From Pseudomonadota bacterium (GTDB lineage: Bacteria > Pseudomonadota > Alphaproteobacteria > Rhizobiales > Rhizobiaceae), in the NCBI GenBank assembly GCA_023393575.1, contig JAEWKX010000190.1:1-6485 (forward strand): a stretch of 6,485 nt of DNA. Direction: 5' to 3'. The notes under the pieces were generated by a model. That model had not been told where the DNA came from, ran no database searches, and saw nothing but the letters and a program-made list of their open reading frames with translations. Each line of letters opens with the position of its first letter. Positions within the stretch are counted from its first letter, which is position 1. Below are positions 1 through 5,768 of this stretch, one piece after another. Made by a program: the position numbers and the translations under genes.

Positions 1-78
1 GTCCTCGCGCAGCGTCCAGTCCCCGAGCGTTTCAAGTTCCCGTCCGATGGCCTGCAGGGAAAGTTTCTCCAGAGACAT
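1..78 (-). CDS. phhB: Probable 4a-hydroxytetrahydrobiopterin (pterin-4a-carbinolamine) dehydratase, N-terminal 26 residues only
   Basis: Only the first 26 codons lie in the window. The frame stays open to the left edge, so the gene is cut by the window and not shown to be broken. The visible protein begins MSLEKLSLQAIGRELETLG and continues DWTLRED. The pattern of a short helix (leucine, x, isoleucine spacing) followed by a G/D-W-x-L turn is how dehydratases of the PCD/DCoH family begin. Those enzymes dehydrate 4a-hydroxytetrahydropterin in the cytoplasm to recycle the cofactor of phenylalanine hydroxylase. The catalytic histidines lie further on and cannot be checked here. The ATG sits 13 bases after the thpR stop on the same strand, with a weak GGGGCGG ribosome site before it, so it is probably translated from the same message as thpR. 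The identification rests on a short N-terminus and is therefore moderate. Confidence 0.65.
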   Translation of the reverse strand, partial: MSLEKLSLQAIGRELETLGDWTLRED

Positions 79-91
79 CACGACCGCCCCG

Positions 92-679
92 TCAGATGAA
101 GCTCTTCATGGGCTCCACGGAAGACCAGTTGGTCCCGGCTCCCACCTCGTGCAGGTCGAAGGCCTCTTCCGTCAGGTAGGGGCCTCCGCCGACCGATTCC
201 TTCGAGGACATCAGCACGAACCGGGATACTTTGAACGGCAAGGTATGGAAGTCGCCGCGCCCGGACAGGTAGGTGACGGCATCTTCCAGCCGGCAGGTCT
301 TCAGGCGTGCAAGCGTGACGTGCGGCATGAATTTGCGTGGATCGGGCGGTAGCCCGATCCGTTGGCAGATACGCTCGATCTCGGCCTGAAGCGCCGACAT
401 CTCCTGGGAGGGCGATACGCCTGCCCAGATGGAGTGCGGCTTTTTCGACCCGAAGGAGCCGATGCCGTTCAGGCTGATCTGGAATTCGGGCCGATCGATG
501 CGGTCCAGCCGATCGACGATCTCGTCGGCCGTGCGGCCGTCGACGTCGCCGATGAAACGCAGGGTGATGTGGTAATTCTCGACATCGATCCAGCGCGCTC
601 CGGGAAGTCCGCCCCGAAGAAGCGACAGGCTCATGGCGATGTTGCGCGGAATTTCGAGGGCGGTGAAAAGTCTCGGCAT
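92..679 (-). CDS. thpR: RNA 2',3'-cyclic phosphodiesterase (2H phosphoesterase, ThpR/LigT family)
   Basis: This is a 195-residue cytoplasmic enzyme of the 2H phosphoesterase superfamily. Family members open 2',3'-cyclic phosphates at RNA ends to 2'-phosphates, and the E. coli protein was first described as a 2'-5' RNA ligase. Both hallmark H-x-T-L motifs are present: HITL at residues 37-40, inside YHITLRFIG, and HVTL at 120-123, inside PHVTLARL. The two histidines and threonines form the catalytic pocket in this family. The N-terminus MPRLFTALEIP is the usual first strand. I chose the ATG at 679 because a strong GAGGAGGTT ribosome site precedes it. The frame stays open 21 codons further upstream to 742, but that stretch lacks family-like sequence. 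The gene lies 67 bases downstream of the esterase gene and 13 bases upstream of the dehydratase start, so the three may form one transcript. No key residue is missing. Confidence 0.93.
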   Translation of the reverse strand: MPRLFTALEIPRNIAMSLSLLRGGLPGARWIDVENYHITLRFIGDVDGRTADEIVDRLDRIDRPEFQISLNGIGSFGSKKPHSIWAGVSPSQEMSALQAEIERICQRIGLPPDPRKFMPHVTLARLKTCRLEDAVTYLSGRGDFHTLPFKVSRFVLMSSKESVGGGPYLTEEAFDLHEVGAGTNWSSVEPMKSFI

Positions 680-746
680 TGCGAACCTCCTCGAATCTCT
701 TGCGATTGGTAACAGCGAATCACGGGTGCCGGTTCCTTGCAAGCCG

Positions 747-1391
747 TTATTTCTTCGCCGCCCGGATGTCCCCCAGAAAGCCTTCGACGGCGGGTAGGGA
801 GCGCTCGACCATGATCCCGACGCCCTTGGCGTTCGGATGCATCCCGTCTTCCAGCTGCGTGCCCGCTACCGCCACGACGCCGTCGAGAAAGAACGGATAA
901 AGCGGTATGCCGTGTTTCTCCGCCAGTCGGGGATAGATCTGATTGTAGCGTGCGGCATATTCCGGACCCATGTTCGGCGGTGCCATCATTCCCGCCAGCA
1001 GTACAGGGATGTTGCGTTCCTTGAGGCGGAAGATGATCGCATCCAGGTTCTTCTCCGTCTCTTCCGGCGCAATGCCTCGCAGGGCGTCGTTGGCGCCGAG
1101 CTCGAGGATGACGCCGTCCGTGCCGTCCGGAACGGACCAGTCGATGCGGGAGAGGCCGCCGGATGTGGTGTCTCCCGAGACGCCCGCATTCGCGACGACG
1201 ACGGCATGGCCTTTCGCCCTCAGCGCCGCCTCCAGTTGCGCGGGAAAGGATTCCGCCGGCGCAAGCTGGTAGCCGGCCATCAGGCTGTCCCCGAAGCCGA
1301 CCAGCCGGGTTTCCTGCTGCTGTGCAGCAGCCGGTGCGGCCAGAAGACACGTCATGACGAGGAATTGAAGGAGGATTGCTTTAAATCTCAA
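747..1391 (-). CDS. tesA: Secreted SGNH-hydrolase arylesterase / TesA-like lysophospholipase-thioesterase
   Basis: This is a 214-residue SGNH/GDSL hydrolase with an N-terminal signal peptide, so it should act in the periplasm. The signal has a short basic start (MRFK), a hydrophobic core at residues 5-18, and an A-A-P-A-A-A cleavage region ending near residue 23. All catalytic blocks are intact. Block I is GFGDSLMAGYQL with nucleophile Ser36, block II is SGDTTSGG with oxyanion Gly73, block III is GAND with Asn101, and block V is DGMHPN with Asp182 and His185. Relatives cleave aryl esters, acyl-CoA and lysophospholipids; the natural substrate here is unknown. I start at the TTG at 1391, which has AGGAAG six bases before it and gives a normal signal peptide. 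A GTG at 1439 would add 16 polar, arginine-rich residues and has no ribosome site, but it cannot be excluded. The gene stands head to head with a YbbAP-like ABC transporter, as tesA does in E. coli. The symbol denotes family only. Confidence 0.9.
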   Translation of the reverse strand: MRFKAILLQFLVMTCLLAAPAAAQQQETRLVGFGDSLMAGYQLAPAESFPAQLEAALRAKGHAVVVANAGVSGDTTSGGLSRIDWSVPDGTDGVILELGANDALRGIAPEETEKNLDAIIFRLKERNIPVLLAGMMAPPNMGPEYAARYNQIYPRLAEKHGIPLYPFFLDGVVAVAGTQLEDGMHPNAKGVGIMVERSLPAVEGFLGDIRAAKK

Positions 1392-1403
1392 GGCCCGCTT
1401 CCT
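1389..1403 (-). promoter_or_regulatory. Ribosome site and TTG start of the esterase gene
   Basis: Read on the minus strand, AGGAAG (positions 1403-1398) is followed by six bases and a TTG codon at 1391-1389. This spacing is near ideal. It supports a TTG start over the GTG at 1439, which is preceded by ATTGACCTTCA with no purine-rich site. The downstream residues MRFKAILLQF match the usual short basic start of a signal peptide. Confidence 0.55.
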
Positions 1404-1465
1404 AGATTGGCGCTGCCGTGGCGCGGCTTCGGTCTTCACTGAAGGTCAATATAGGAAGCTTTGTT
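1404..1465. promoter_or_regulatory. Shared divergent promoter region between esterase and ABC transporter genes
   Basis: The two divergent genes leave only about 75 bases between their chosen starts, so any promoters must overlap here or run into the 5' coding ends. The only AT-rich patch is around 1448-1465. Read on the minus strand it contains CTATAT (1454-1449), which matches the -10 consensus often seen in rhizobia, but no good -35 lies 17 bases upstream. On the plus strand AATATA (1448-1453) could serve as a -10, again without a convincing -35. The location is well supported; the exact promoter boxes are not. Confidence 0.3.
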
Positions 1466-1468
1466 TTG
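1453..1468 (+). promoter_or_regulatory. Ribosome site and TTG start of the ABC ATPase gene
   Basis: AGGAAG at 1453-1458 is followed by seven bases and a TTG at 1466. Starting there gives MTETIIELSQADLTLG, the normal length before the first strand of this ATPase family. The alternative GTG at 1418 would add 16 residues (beginning MARLRSSLKV), would have no ribosome site, and would overlap the esterase gene's alternative GTG start. Confidence 0.6.
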
Positions 1469-2176
1469 ACTGAAACCATCATCGAGCTGAGCCAGGCGGA
1501 TCTTACTCTCGGAAGCGCCGCAGCGTCCGTCCACGTGCTGAAGCAGATTGATCTCCAGGTCCGGCGGGGAGAGGCGGTCGGGATCGTCGGCCCTTCGGGA
1601 TCGGGCAAGTCCACCCTCCTGATGGTGCTGGCCGGCCTGGAACGTCTCGACAGAGGCGAAATCCATATCGCCGGTGAGCCCCTGCACGCCCTGTCGGAGG
1701 ATGCCCTCGCCGACTTTCGGGGCCGCAATATCGGTATCGTCTTCCAGTCCTTCCATCTCATCGCCAACATGACCGCGCTGGAGAACGTCGCCGTGCCGCT
1801 GGAACTGGCAAATGTCTCCAATCCCTTCGATATTGCGCGTCGGGAACTGACGGCCGTCGGATTGGGAGAGAGGCTGAACCACTATCCCGGCCAGCTCTCG
1901 GGCGGAGAGCAGCAGCGCGTCGCGATTGCCCGCGCGCTCGCGCCCTCGCCGCTCGTCCTGATCGCCGACGAGCCGACCGGCAACCTTGATACGGAAACCG
2001 GGCGGCAGATCGCCGACCTGCTGTTCGCCAAGCAGGCGGAGCGCGGCATGACCATGTTGCTCGTCACGCATGATACCTCGCTCGCAGCTCGCTGCACCCG
2101 CCAGATCCATGTCCGTTCCGGCGAAATCGCCGGCGATTCGGCGGTCGGCGCCGTTCCGGAGGCCGTGCGGGCATGA
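1466..2176 (+). CDS. ybbA: ABC transporter ATP-binding protein, YbbA/LolD/MacB class
   Basis: This is a 236-residue cytoplasmic ATPase that powers the permease encoded immediately downstream. Every ATPase motif is present and intact: Walker A GPSGSGKST at 42-50 (Lys48), Q-loop Gln94, signature LSGGEQQ at 144-150, Walker B VLIADEP at 164-170 with catalytic Glu169, D-loop GNLD at 172-175, and switch His202. The FQSFHLIANMTALENV stretch and the short ATPase with no extra C-terminal domain are typical of the LolD/MacB/YbbA branch. That branch drives substrate extraction or mechanotransmission across the envelope and does not act as a classic channel-type transporter. The stop codon overlaps the permease start (ATGA), indicating translational coupling. 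I favour the TTG start at 1466 over the GTG at 1418. The assignment to YbbA over LolD rests on the neighbours: a single 847-residue permease and a divergent TesA-like gene. Confidence 0.93.
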   Translation: MTETIIELSQADLTLGSAAASVHVLKQIDLQVRRGEAVGIVGPSGSGKSTLLMVLAGLERLDRGEIHIAGEPLHALSEDALADFRGRNIGIVFQSFHLIANMTALENVAVPLELANVSNPFDIARRELTAVGLGERLNHYPGQLSGGEQQRVAIARALAPSPLVLIADEPTGNLDTETGRQIADLLFAKQAERGMTMLLVTHDTSLAARCTRQIHVRSGEIAGDSAVGAVPEAVRA

Positions 2177-4716
2177 GGCGCGTCGTATCGCGGCTGGGGA
2201 CCGCCTGGACGCTGGCGCTGCGCGAAATGCGCGGCGGCCTGTCCGGCTTCTACATATTTCTCGCCTGCATCGCGCTCGGAACGGGTGCCATCGCTGCGGT
2301 GAACTCGGTCTCACGTGCGATCACCGGCGCCATCGCGACCCAGGGGCAGGATATCCTTGCTGCGGATGTCCGGTTCGAACTCGACAATCGCGAGGCCAAT
2401 CCGGAAGAGCTCGCCTTCCTGCAGGAGTTGGGGGAGCTTTCGGTCTCCACCGGCCTGCGGTCCATGGCACGCGTGCCCGACGGGTCGGAGCAGGGGCTGG
2501 TGGAAGTCAAGGCGGTGGATGGAGCCTATCCGCTCTACGGCACGTTCGAAGCCGAACCGAACCGCCCGCTCGGGGAATTGCTGCGCCGGGACGGCGCGGT
2601 GTTCGGGGCTGTTGCCGCGCCGCTGCTTCTCGATCGGCTAGGCCTTGCGCCGGGGGATGAGCTTCTGCTCGGCAACATCCGTCTGCGGCTTTCCGGCACG
2701 GTCGTCTCCGAGCCGGATGCGATCTCCGACGGCTTCGGCTTCGCGCCCCGGCTTCTCGTGAGCCGTGAGGCGCTGATGGAATCCGGCCTCGTCCAGACCG
2801 GCAGCCTTGTCGAGCACGCCTACAAGATCCGTCTGGACGACCCCCGCCTTCGCAGCACCATTCCCGCCCGCGCTTCGACGGAGCTTCCCGATGCCGGATG
2901 GTCGATACGCACTGCCGACCGGGCTGCGCCGTCGCTGACGGAGAATGTCGAACGCTTCTCGCAATTCCTGACGCTGGTGGGATTGACGGCGCTGATCGTC
3001 GGTGGTGTTGGCGTCGCGAATGCGGTGCGGGCCTTCCTGGATGCCAAGCGAGCCACCATCGCCACCTTCAAGTGCCTCGGTGCGCCGGCTGCGACCGTGA
3101 CCGCAATATACCTGATCCAGATCCTGCTTCTCGCCGCGGCCGGCATCCTGTTCGGCCTGGCGATCGGAGCCGTTGCGCCGTTCATCGCCATCCGGTTCCT
3201 CGAGGGCGTGCTTCCCGTCCCGAAGGAAGCCGTGTTCTATCCCGGTGCCCTCGGATTGGCGGCGCTGTTCGGCCTGCTCATAACCTTTGCCTTCTCCGTC
3301 ATCCCTCTCGGACATGCTCGGGAGGTGCCGGCGACGGCACTCTTCCGGGAGCAGAGCTTCGACGAAGGTCGGCTCCCGTCCTGGCCCTATCTCCTGTCGT
3401 CGGCGGTGGCGCTGGCGCTGCTTGCGGCGCTTGCGATATGGACGGCCGAGGAGCGTTTCGTGGCGACCGTCTTCCTTGCCGCCGTGGCCGGCGCTTTTGT
3501 TCTGCTGAGACTCGTGGCGCTGCTGATCGCCGCCCTGGCGAGGCGAAGCCCGCGTGTCGGTTCGCCGGCGCTCCGCCTTGCAATCGGCAACATCCATCGG
3601 CCCGGGGCGCTTACCTCGTCGGTCGTGCTGTCGCTCGGGCTGGGGCTTGCCCTTTTGGTGACGCTTGCCCTGATCGATGGCAACCTGCGCCGTCAGTTGA
3701 CCGGAAGGATGACGGAGCAGGCGCCGAACTTCTTCTTCGTCGATGTCCAGAGCACGGAACGACAAGGTTTCCTCGACATCCTGCGTAGGAATTCGCCGGA
3801 CGGGACGATCAACCAGGTGCCAATGCTGCGCGGCCGCATCATTGCGTTCAACGATCAGGACGTGACCCGGATGGAGGTTCCGCCCGGGGGGCGCTGGGTT
3901 CTGAGAGGCGATCGTGGCATCACCTATGAAGAGACCATGCCCGCCAATTCGGCATTGACGGAAGGAAGCTGGTGGCCTGCCAACTACGAGGGTGAGCCGC
4001 TGGTCTCCTTCTCGGCCGAAGAGGCGGGCGAACTGGGCCTGAAGCTCGGTGACACCGTGACGGTCAACGTGCTCGGTCGAAACATTACGGCGCGCATCGC
4101 CAACTTCCGTCAGGTGGAATGGGAATCACTTTCCATCAACTTCGTGATGGTCTTCTCGCCGAACACCTTCCGCGGCGCTCCGCATGCTTGGCTTGCGACC
4201 CTCACCGACGCGGATGCGACAGCCAGGGAGGAGGCCGCGATCCTGCGGGAGGTCACCAATGCCTATCCGACCATCACCTCGGTCCGGGTGAAGGATGCGA
4301 TCGATATCGTCGACCGCCTCGTGGGACAGCTGGCGACGGCCATCCGCGCTGCTGCCGCCGTCGCTCTCGTTGCCTCCGTGCTGGTGCTTTCCGGTGCCCT
4401 GGCGGCTGGCAACCGTGCCCGCACCCACGATGCCATCGTCCTGAAGACGCTGGGCGGCACGCGCGGCCTGCTGATCCGCGCCTTCAGCTATGAATACATG
4501 ATCCTGGGTGCGGCGACCGCCGTCTTCGCCCTCGTCGCCGGCGCAGGAGCCGCGTGGTACGTGGTCAGCCGGATCATGAACCTGCCTTCGAGCTTCCTGC
4601 CCGATGTCGCGCTGGCCACCCTGCTGGGTGCTCTTGTCCTTACGGTCGGCATTGGGCTGATCGGGACGTGGCGAGTGCTGGGGCAGAAGGCGGCACCGGT
4701 CCTGCGCGAACTGTGA
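2173..4716 (+). CDS. ybbP: ABC transporter permease with two FtsX domains, YbbP-like
   Basis: This is an 847-residue inner-membrane permease, close to the roughly 800 residues of E. coli YbbP. Reading hydrophobicity by eye gives about ten membrane helices: 24-45, 264-287, 310-340, 358-380, 406-424, 428-456, 482-502, 719-745, 775-799 and 812-835. Two large soluble segments, about 46-260 and 503-718, fall between helices and should be periplasmic. Each FtsX half carries the typical cytoplasmic coupling stretch, IATFKCLGAPAATVTAIYL near 296-314 and AIVLKTLGGTRGLL near 754-767. These probably contact the ATPase. One chain therefore holds two four-helix FtsX units plus a central helix pair, unlike LolC/LolE or MacB, which dimerise half-size units. 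The start ATG overlaps the ATPase stop by four bases. Substrate is unknown; the neighbouring secreted esterase hints at hydrophobic or acyl-bearing molecules. No frameshift or damage is seen. Confidence 0.92.
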   Translation: MRRVVSRLGTAWTLALREMRGGLSGFYIFLACIALGTGAIAAVNSVSRAITGAIATQGQDILAADVRFELDNREANPEELAFLQELGELSVSTGLRSMARVPDGSEQGLVEVKAVDGAYPLYGTFEAEPNRPLGELLRRDGAVFGAVAAPLLLDRLGLAPGDELLLGNIRLRLSGTVVSEPDAISDGFGFAPRLLVSREALMESGLVQTGSLVEHAYKIRLDDPRLRSTIPARASTELPDAGWSIRTADRAAPSLTENVERFSQFLTLVGLTALIVGGVGVANAVRAFLDAKRATIATFKCLGAPAATVTAIYLIQILLLAAAGILFGLAIGAVAPFIAIRFLEGVLPVPKEAVFYPGALGLAALFGLLITFAFSVIPLGHAREVPATALFREQSFDEGRLPSWPYLLSSAVALALLAALAIWTAEERFVATVFLAAVAGAFVLLRLVALLIAALARRSPRVGSPALRLAIGNIHRPGALTSSVVLSLGLGLALLVTLALIDGNLRRQLTGRMTEQAPNFFFVDVQSTERQGFLDILRRNSPDGTINQVPMLRGRIIAFNDQDVTRMEVPPGGRWVLRGDRGITYEETMPANSALTEGSWWPANYEGEPLVSFSAEEAGELGLKLGDTVTVNVLGRNITARIANFRQVEWESLSINFVMVFSPNTFRGAPHAWLATLTDADATAREEAAILREVTNAYPTITSVRVKDAIDIVDRLVGQLATAIRAAAAVALVASVLVLSGALAAGNRARTHDAIVLKTLGGTRGLLIRAFSYEYMILGAATAVFALVAGAGAAWYVVSRIMNLPSSFLPDVALATLLGALVLTVGIGLIGTWRVLGQKAAPVLREL

Positions 4717-4918
4717 TCGTCCGCGGGCCATCACATCCGCGTAAGAGAGTGCTGCCGACGCCCTCAATCGCGGCGGAATCGCTTCGATTGAATGCGGAAG
4801 CCCTTGTAGGAAAGGCCATATGGCATCATATTCGATGCAGGCTTGCTGAGCTCCGCAGCGGCGCCTGGGATCGCCATCCCGACACCGTGACCAACACCGG
4901 AGCTTGAAAGAGGAAACA
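4717..4918. other. 202-base intergenic region between permease and BI-1 genes
   Basis: I see no supported gene here. A short CGCGG/CCGCG inverted repeat just after the permease stop has a ten-base loop and no T-run, so there is no convincing terminator for the transporter operon. The middle (about 4803-4838) is the most AT-rich part. It holds a possible promoter and two short inverted repeats, described separately. The right end carries the ribosome site of the BI-1 gene. Confidence 0.6.
4804..4838 (+). promoter_or_regulatory. Possible promoter/operator of the BI-1 family gene
   Basis: TTGTAG (4804-4809) and CATATT (4827-4832) are separated by 17 bases and could act as weak -35 and -10 boxes. 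The spacer contains a perfect 10-base palindrome, GCCATATGGC (4815-4824). Next to it is an inverted repeat GCATC-N6-GATGC (4823-4838) that spans the proposed -10. The palindromes are directly visible; the promoter role and any regulator are inference. Confidence 0.28.
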
Positions 4919-4921
4919 ATG
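4908..4921 (+). promoter_or_regulatory. Ribosome site deciding the BI-1 gene start
   Basis: AAGAGGA (4908-4914) stands four bases before the ATG at 4919. An in-frame TTG at 4904 would place this site inside the coding region and has no ribosome site of its own, so the ATG at 4919 is chosen. Confidence 0.7.
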
Positions 4922-5656
4922 GCTGACTTCAACAACTACCAGAACCGTATGGCGCAGGACCGTGCGCAGACGGGGGCGATGATCGACGAGGGCCTTCGCG
5001 CCTACATGCTCAAGGTCTACAACCTGATGGCGCTCGGCCTTGCGATCACCGGCATCGCCGCCTATGGCACCTACGCTCTGGCGGTTTCCAACCCGGCCTT
5101 CGCGCAACTGCTGTTCGCATCGCCCCTCCGCTGGGTGATCATGCTGGCTCCGCTCGGCATGGTGTTCTTCCTGAGCTTCCGTATCAACTCGATGAGCGTC
5201 GGCGCAGCGCAGACGACCTTCTGGATCTACGCGGCCCTGATGGGCCTCTCGCTGTCCTCGATCTTCCTCGTCTTCACCGGCGAGAGCATCGTGCAGACGT
5301 TCTTCGTGACCGCCGCCTCGTTCGGTGCGCTGTCGCTCTACGGCTACACGACGAAGAAGGACCTGTCGGGCTTCGGCTCGTTCCTGATCATGGGCCTGTT
5401 CGGCCTGATTATCGCTTCGCTCGTCAACATCTTCCTGCAGTCGTCCGCGATGGGCTTCGCCATCTCGGTGATCGGCGTGCTGATCTTCGCGGGCCTCACC
5501 GCCTACGATACGCAGAAGATCAAGGAAATGTACTTCGACGGCGACGACGTCGTGGTGGCGGGCCGAAAGGCCATCATGGGTGCGCTCACCCTCTACCTCG
5601 ACTTCATCAACCTGTTCATGTTCCTGCTGCAGTTCCTCGGCAATCGCAACGAGTAA
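4919..5656 (+). CDS. Bax inhibitor-1/YccA family integral membrane protein
   Basis: This is a 245-residue inner-membrane protein of the BI-1 (TMBIM, UPF0005) family, the bacterial relatives of eukaryotic Bax inhibitor-1. After a polar N-terminus of about 30 residues there are seven likely helices: 33-53, 69-88, 98-118, 123-141, 153-173, 176-194 and 219-240. The family signature is clear: AGLTAYDTQKIKEMY at 191-205 and LTLYLDFINLFMFLLQFLG at 223-241. Asp197 in AYDTQ and Asp228 in YLDFINLF correspond to the paired aspartates that form the pH-sensitive calcium-leak gate in the Bacillus homologue YetJ, so a cation-leak role is plausible. YccA in E. coli instead modulates the FtsH protease. The sequence alone cannot choose between the two. 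The gene appears monocistronic, with 202 bases of upstream non-coding DNA and a strong terminator 27 bases after the stop codon. Confidence 0.92.
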   Translation: MADFNNYQNRMAQDRAQTGAMIDEGLRAYMLKVYNLMALGLAITGIAAYGTYALAVSNPAFAQLLFASPLRWVIMLAPLGMVFFLSFRINSMSVGAAQTTFWIYAALMGLSLSSIFLVFTGESIVQTFFVTAASFGALSLYGYTTKKDLSGFGSFLIMGLFGLIIASLVNIFLQSSAMGFAISVIGVLIFAGLTAYDTQKIKEMYFDGDDVVVAGRKAIMGALTLYLDFINLFMFLLQFLGNRNE

Positions 5657-5682
5657 CCGGGCGGCGGAACCTGGCACTACCG

Positions 5683-5710
5683 AAAGGCGGAGCTTCGGCT
5701 CCGCCTTTTT
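5683..5710 (+). terminator. Intrinsic terminator after the BI-1 gene
   Basis: A perfect 11-base stem has arms AAAGGCGGAGC (5683-5693) and GCTCCGCCTTT (5698-5708). It is closed by a UUCG tetraloop and runs directly into a run of five T (5706-5710). GC-rich stem, stable tetraloop and T-run together make a textbook Rho-independent terminator for the plus strand. The opposite orientation has only three T after the stem, so it is probably one-directional. Confidence 0.92.
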
Positions 5711-5712
5711 CG

Positions 5713-5741
5713 TTGCCCGCGGCTTCTCCGCCTACTAGGCT
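5713..5741 (+). promoter_or_regulatory. Possible promoter of the acetyltransferase gene
   Basis: TTGCCC (5713-5718) and TAGGCT (5736-5741) are separated by exactly 17 bases, immediately after the BI-1 terminator and about 28 bases before the acetyltransferase ATG. Both boxes are only partial matches to the housekeeping consensus. A promoter is expected here because the terminator should isolate this gene from upstream transcription. Confidence 0.3.
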
Positions 5742-5768
5742 GATGCTTGTTTTTCTATTGCCGGTTCC

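Noticed and set aside
631..1350. Minus-strand open frame (239 codons) overlapping the esterase in another frame
   Set aside because: It is a low-complexity Arg/Gly-rich translation overlapping the esterase frame, which carries all SGNH catalytic blocks.
1418..1465. N-terminal extension of the ABC ATPase from GTG at 1418
   Set aside because: There is no ribosome site before the GTG, the extra residues are unlike the family, and the TTG at 1466 has a well-spaced AGGAAG.
1436..2314. Minus-strand open frame (292 codons) opposite the ABC ATPase
   Set aside because: It is a shadow of a gene with every ABC motif, and the antisense product shows no recognisable family.
2638..3765. Long minus-strand open frame (375 codons) opposite the permease
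   Set aside because: It is antisense to a clearly conserved membrane protein. Its sequence is rich in Arg, Gln, Glu and Gly with no domain, as expected from strong third-position GC bias.
4721..4741. CGCGG...CCGCG inverted repeat just after the permease stop, considered as a terminator
   Set aside because: The stem is only five bases with a ten-base loop and no T-run, so it is not credible as an intrinsic terminator.
4554..4907. Plus-strand open frame running through the 202-base intergenic region (117 codons)
   Set aside because: It begins out of frame inside the permease gene, has no ribosome site and shows no family resemblance. It is a chance open frame.
4826..5677. Minus-strand open frame (283 codons) opposite the BI-1 gene
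   Set aside because: The highly charged His/Glu/Asp/Arg-rich translation is the mirror of hydrophobic codons on the other strand. There is no motif, and the plus-strand BI-1 signature is unambiguous.
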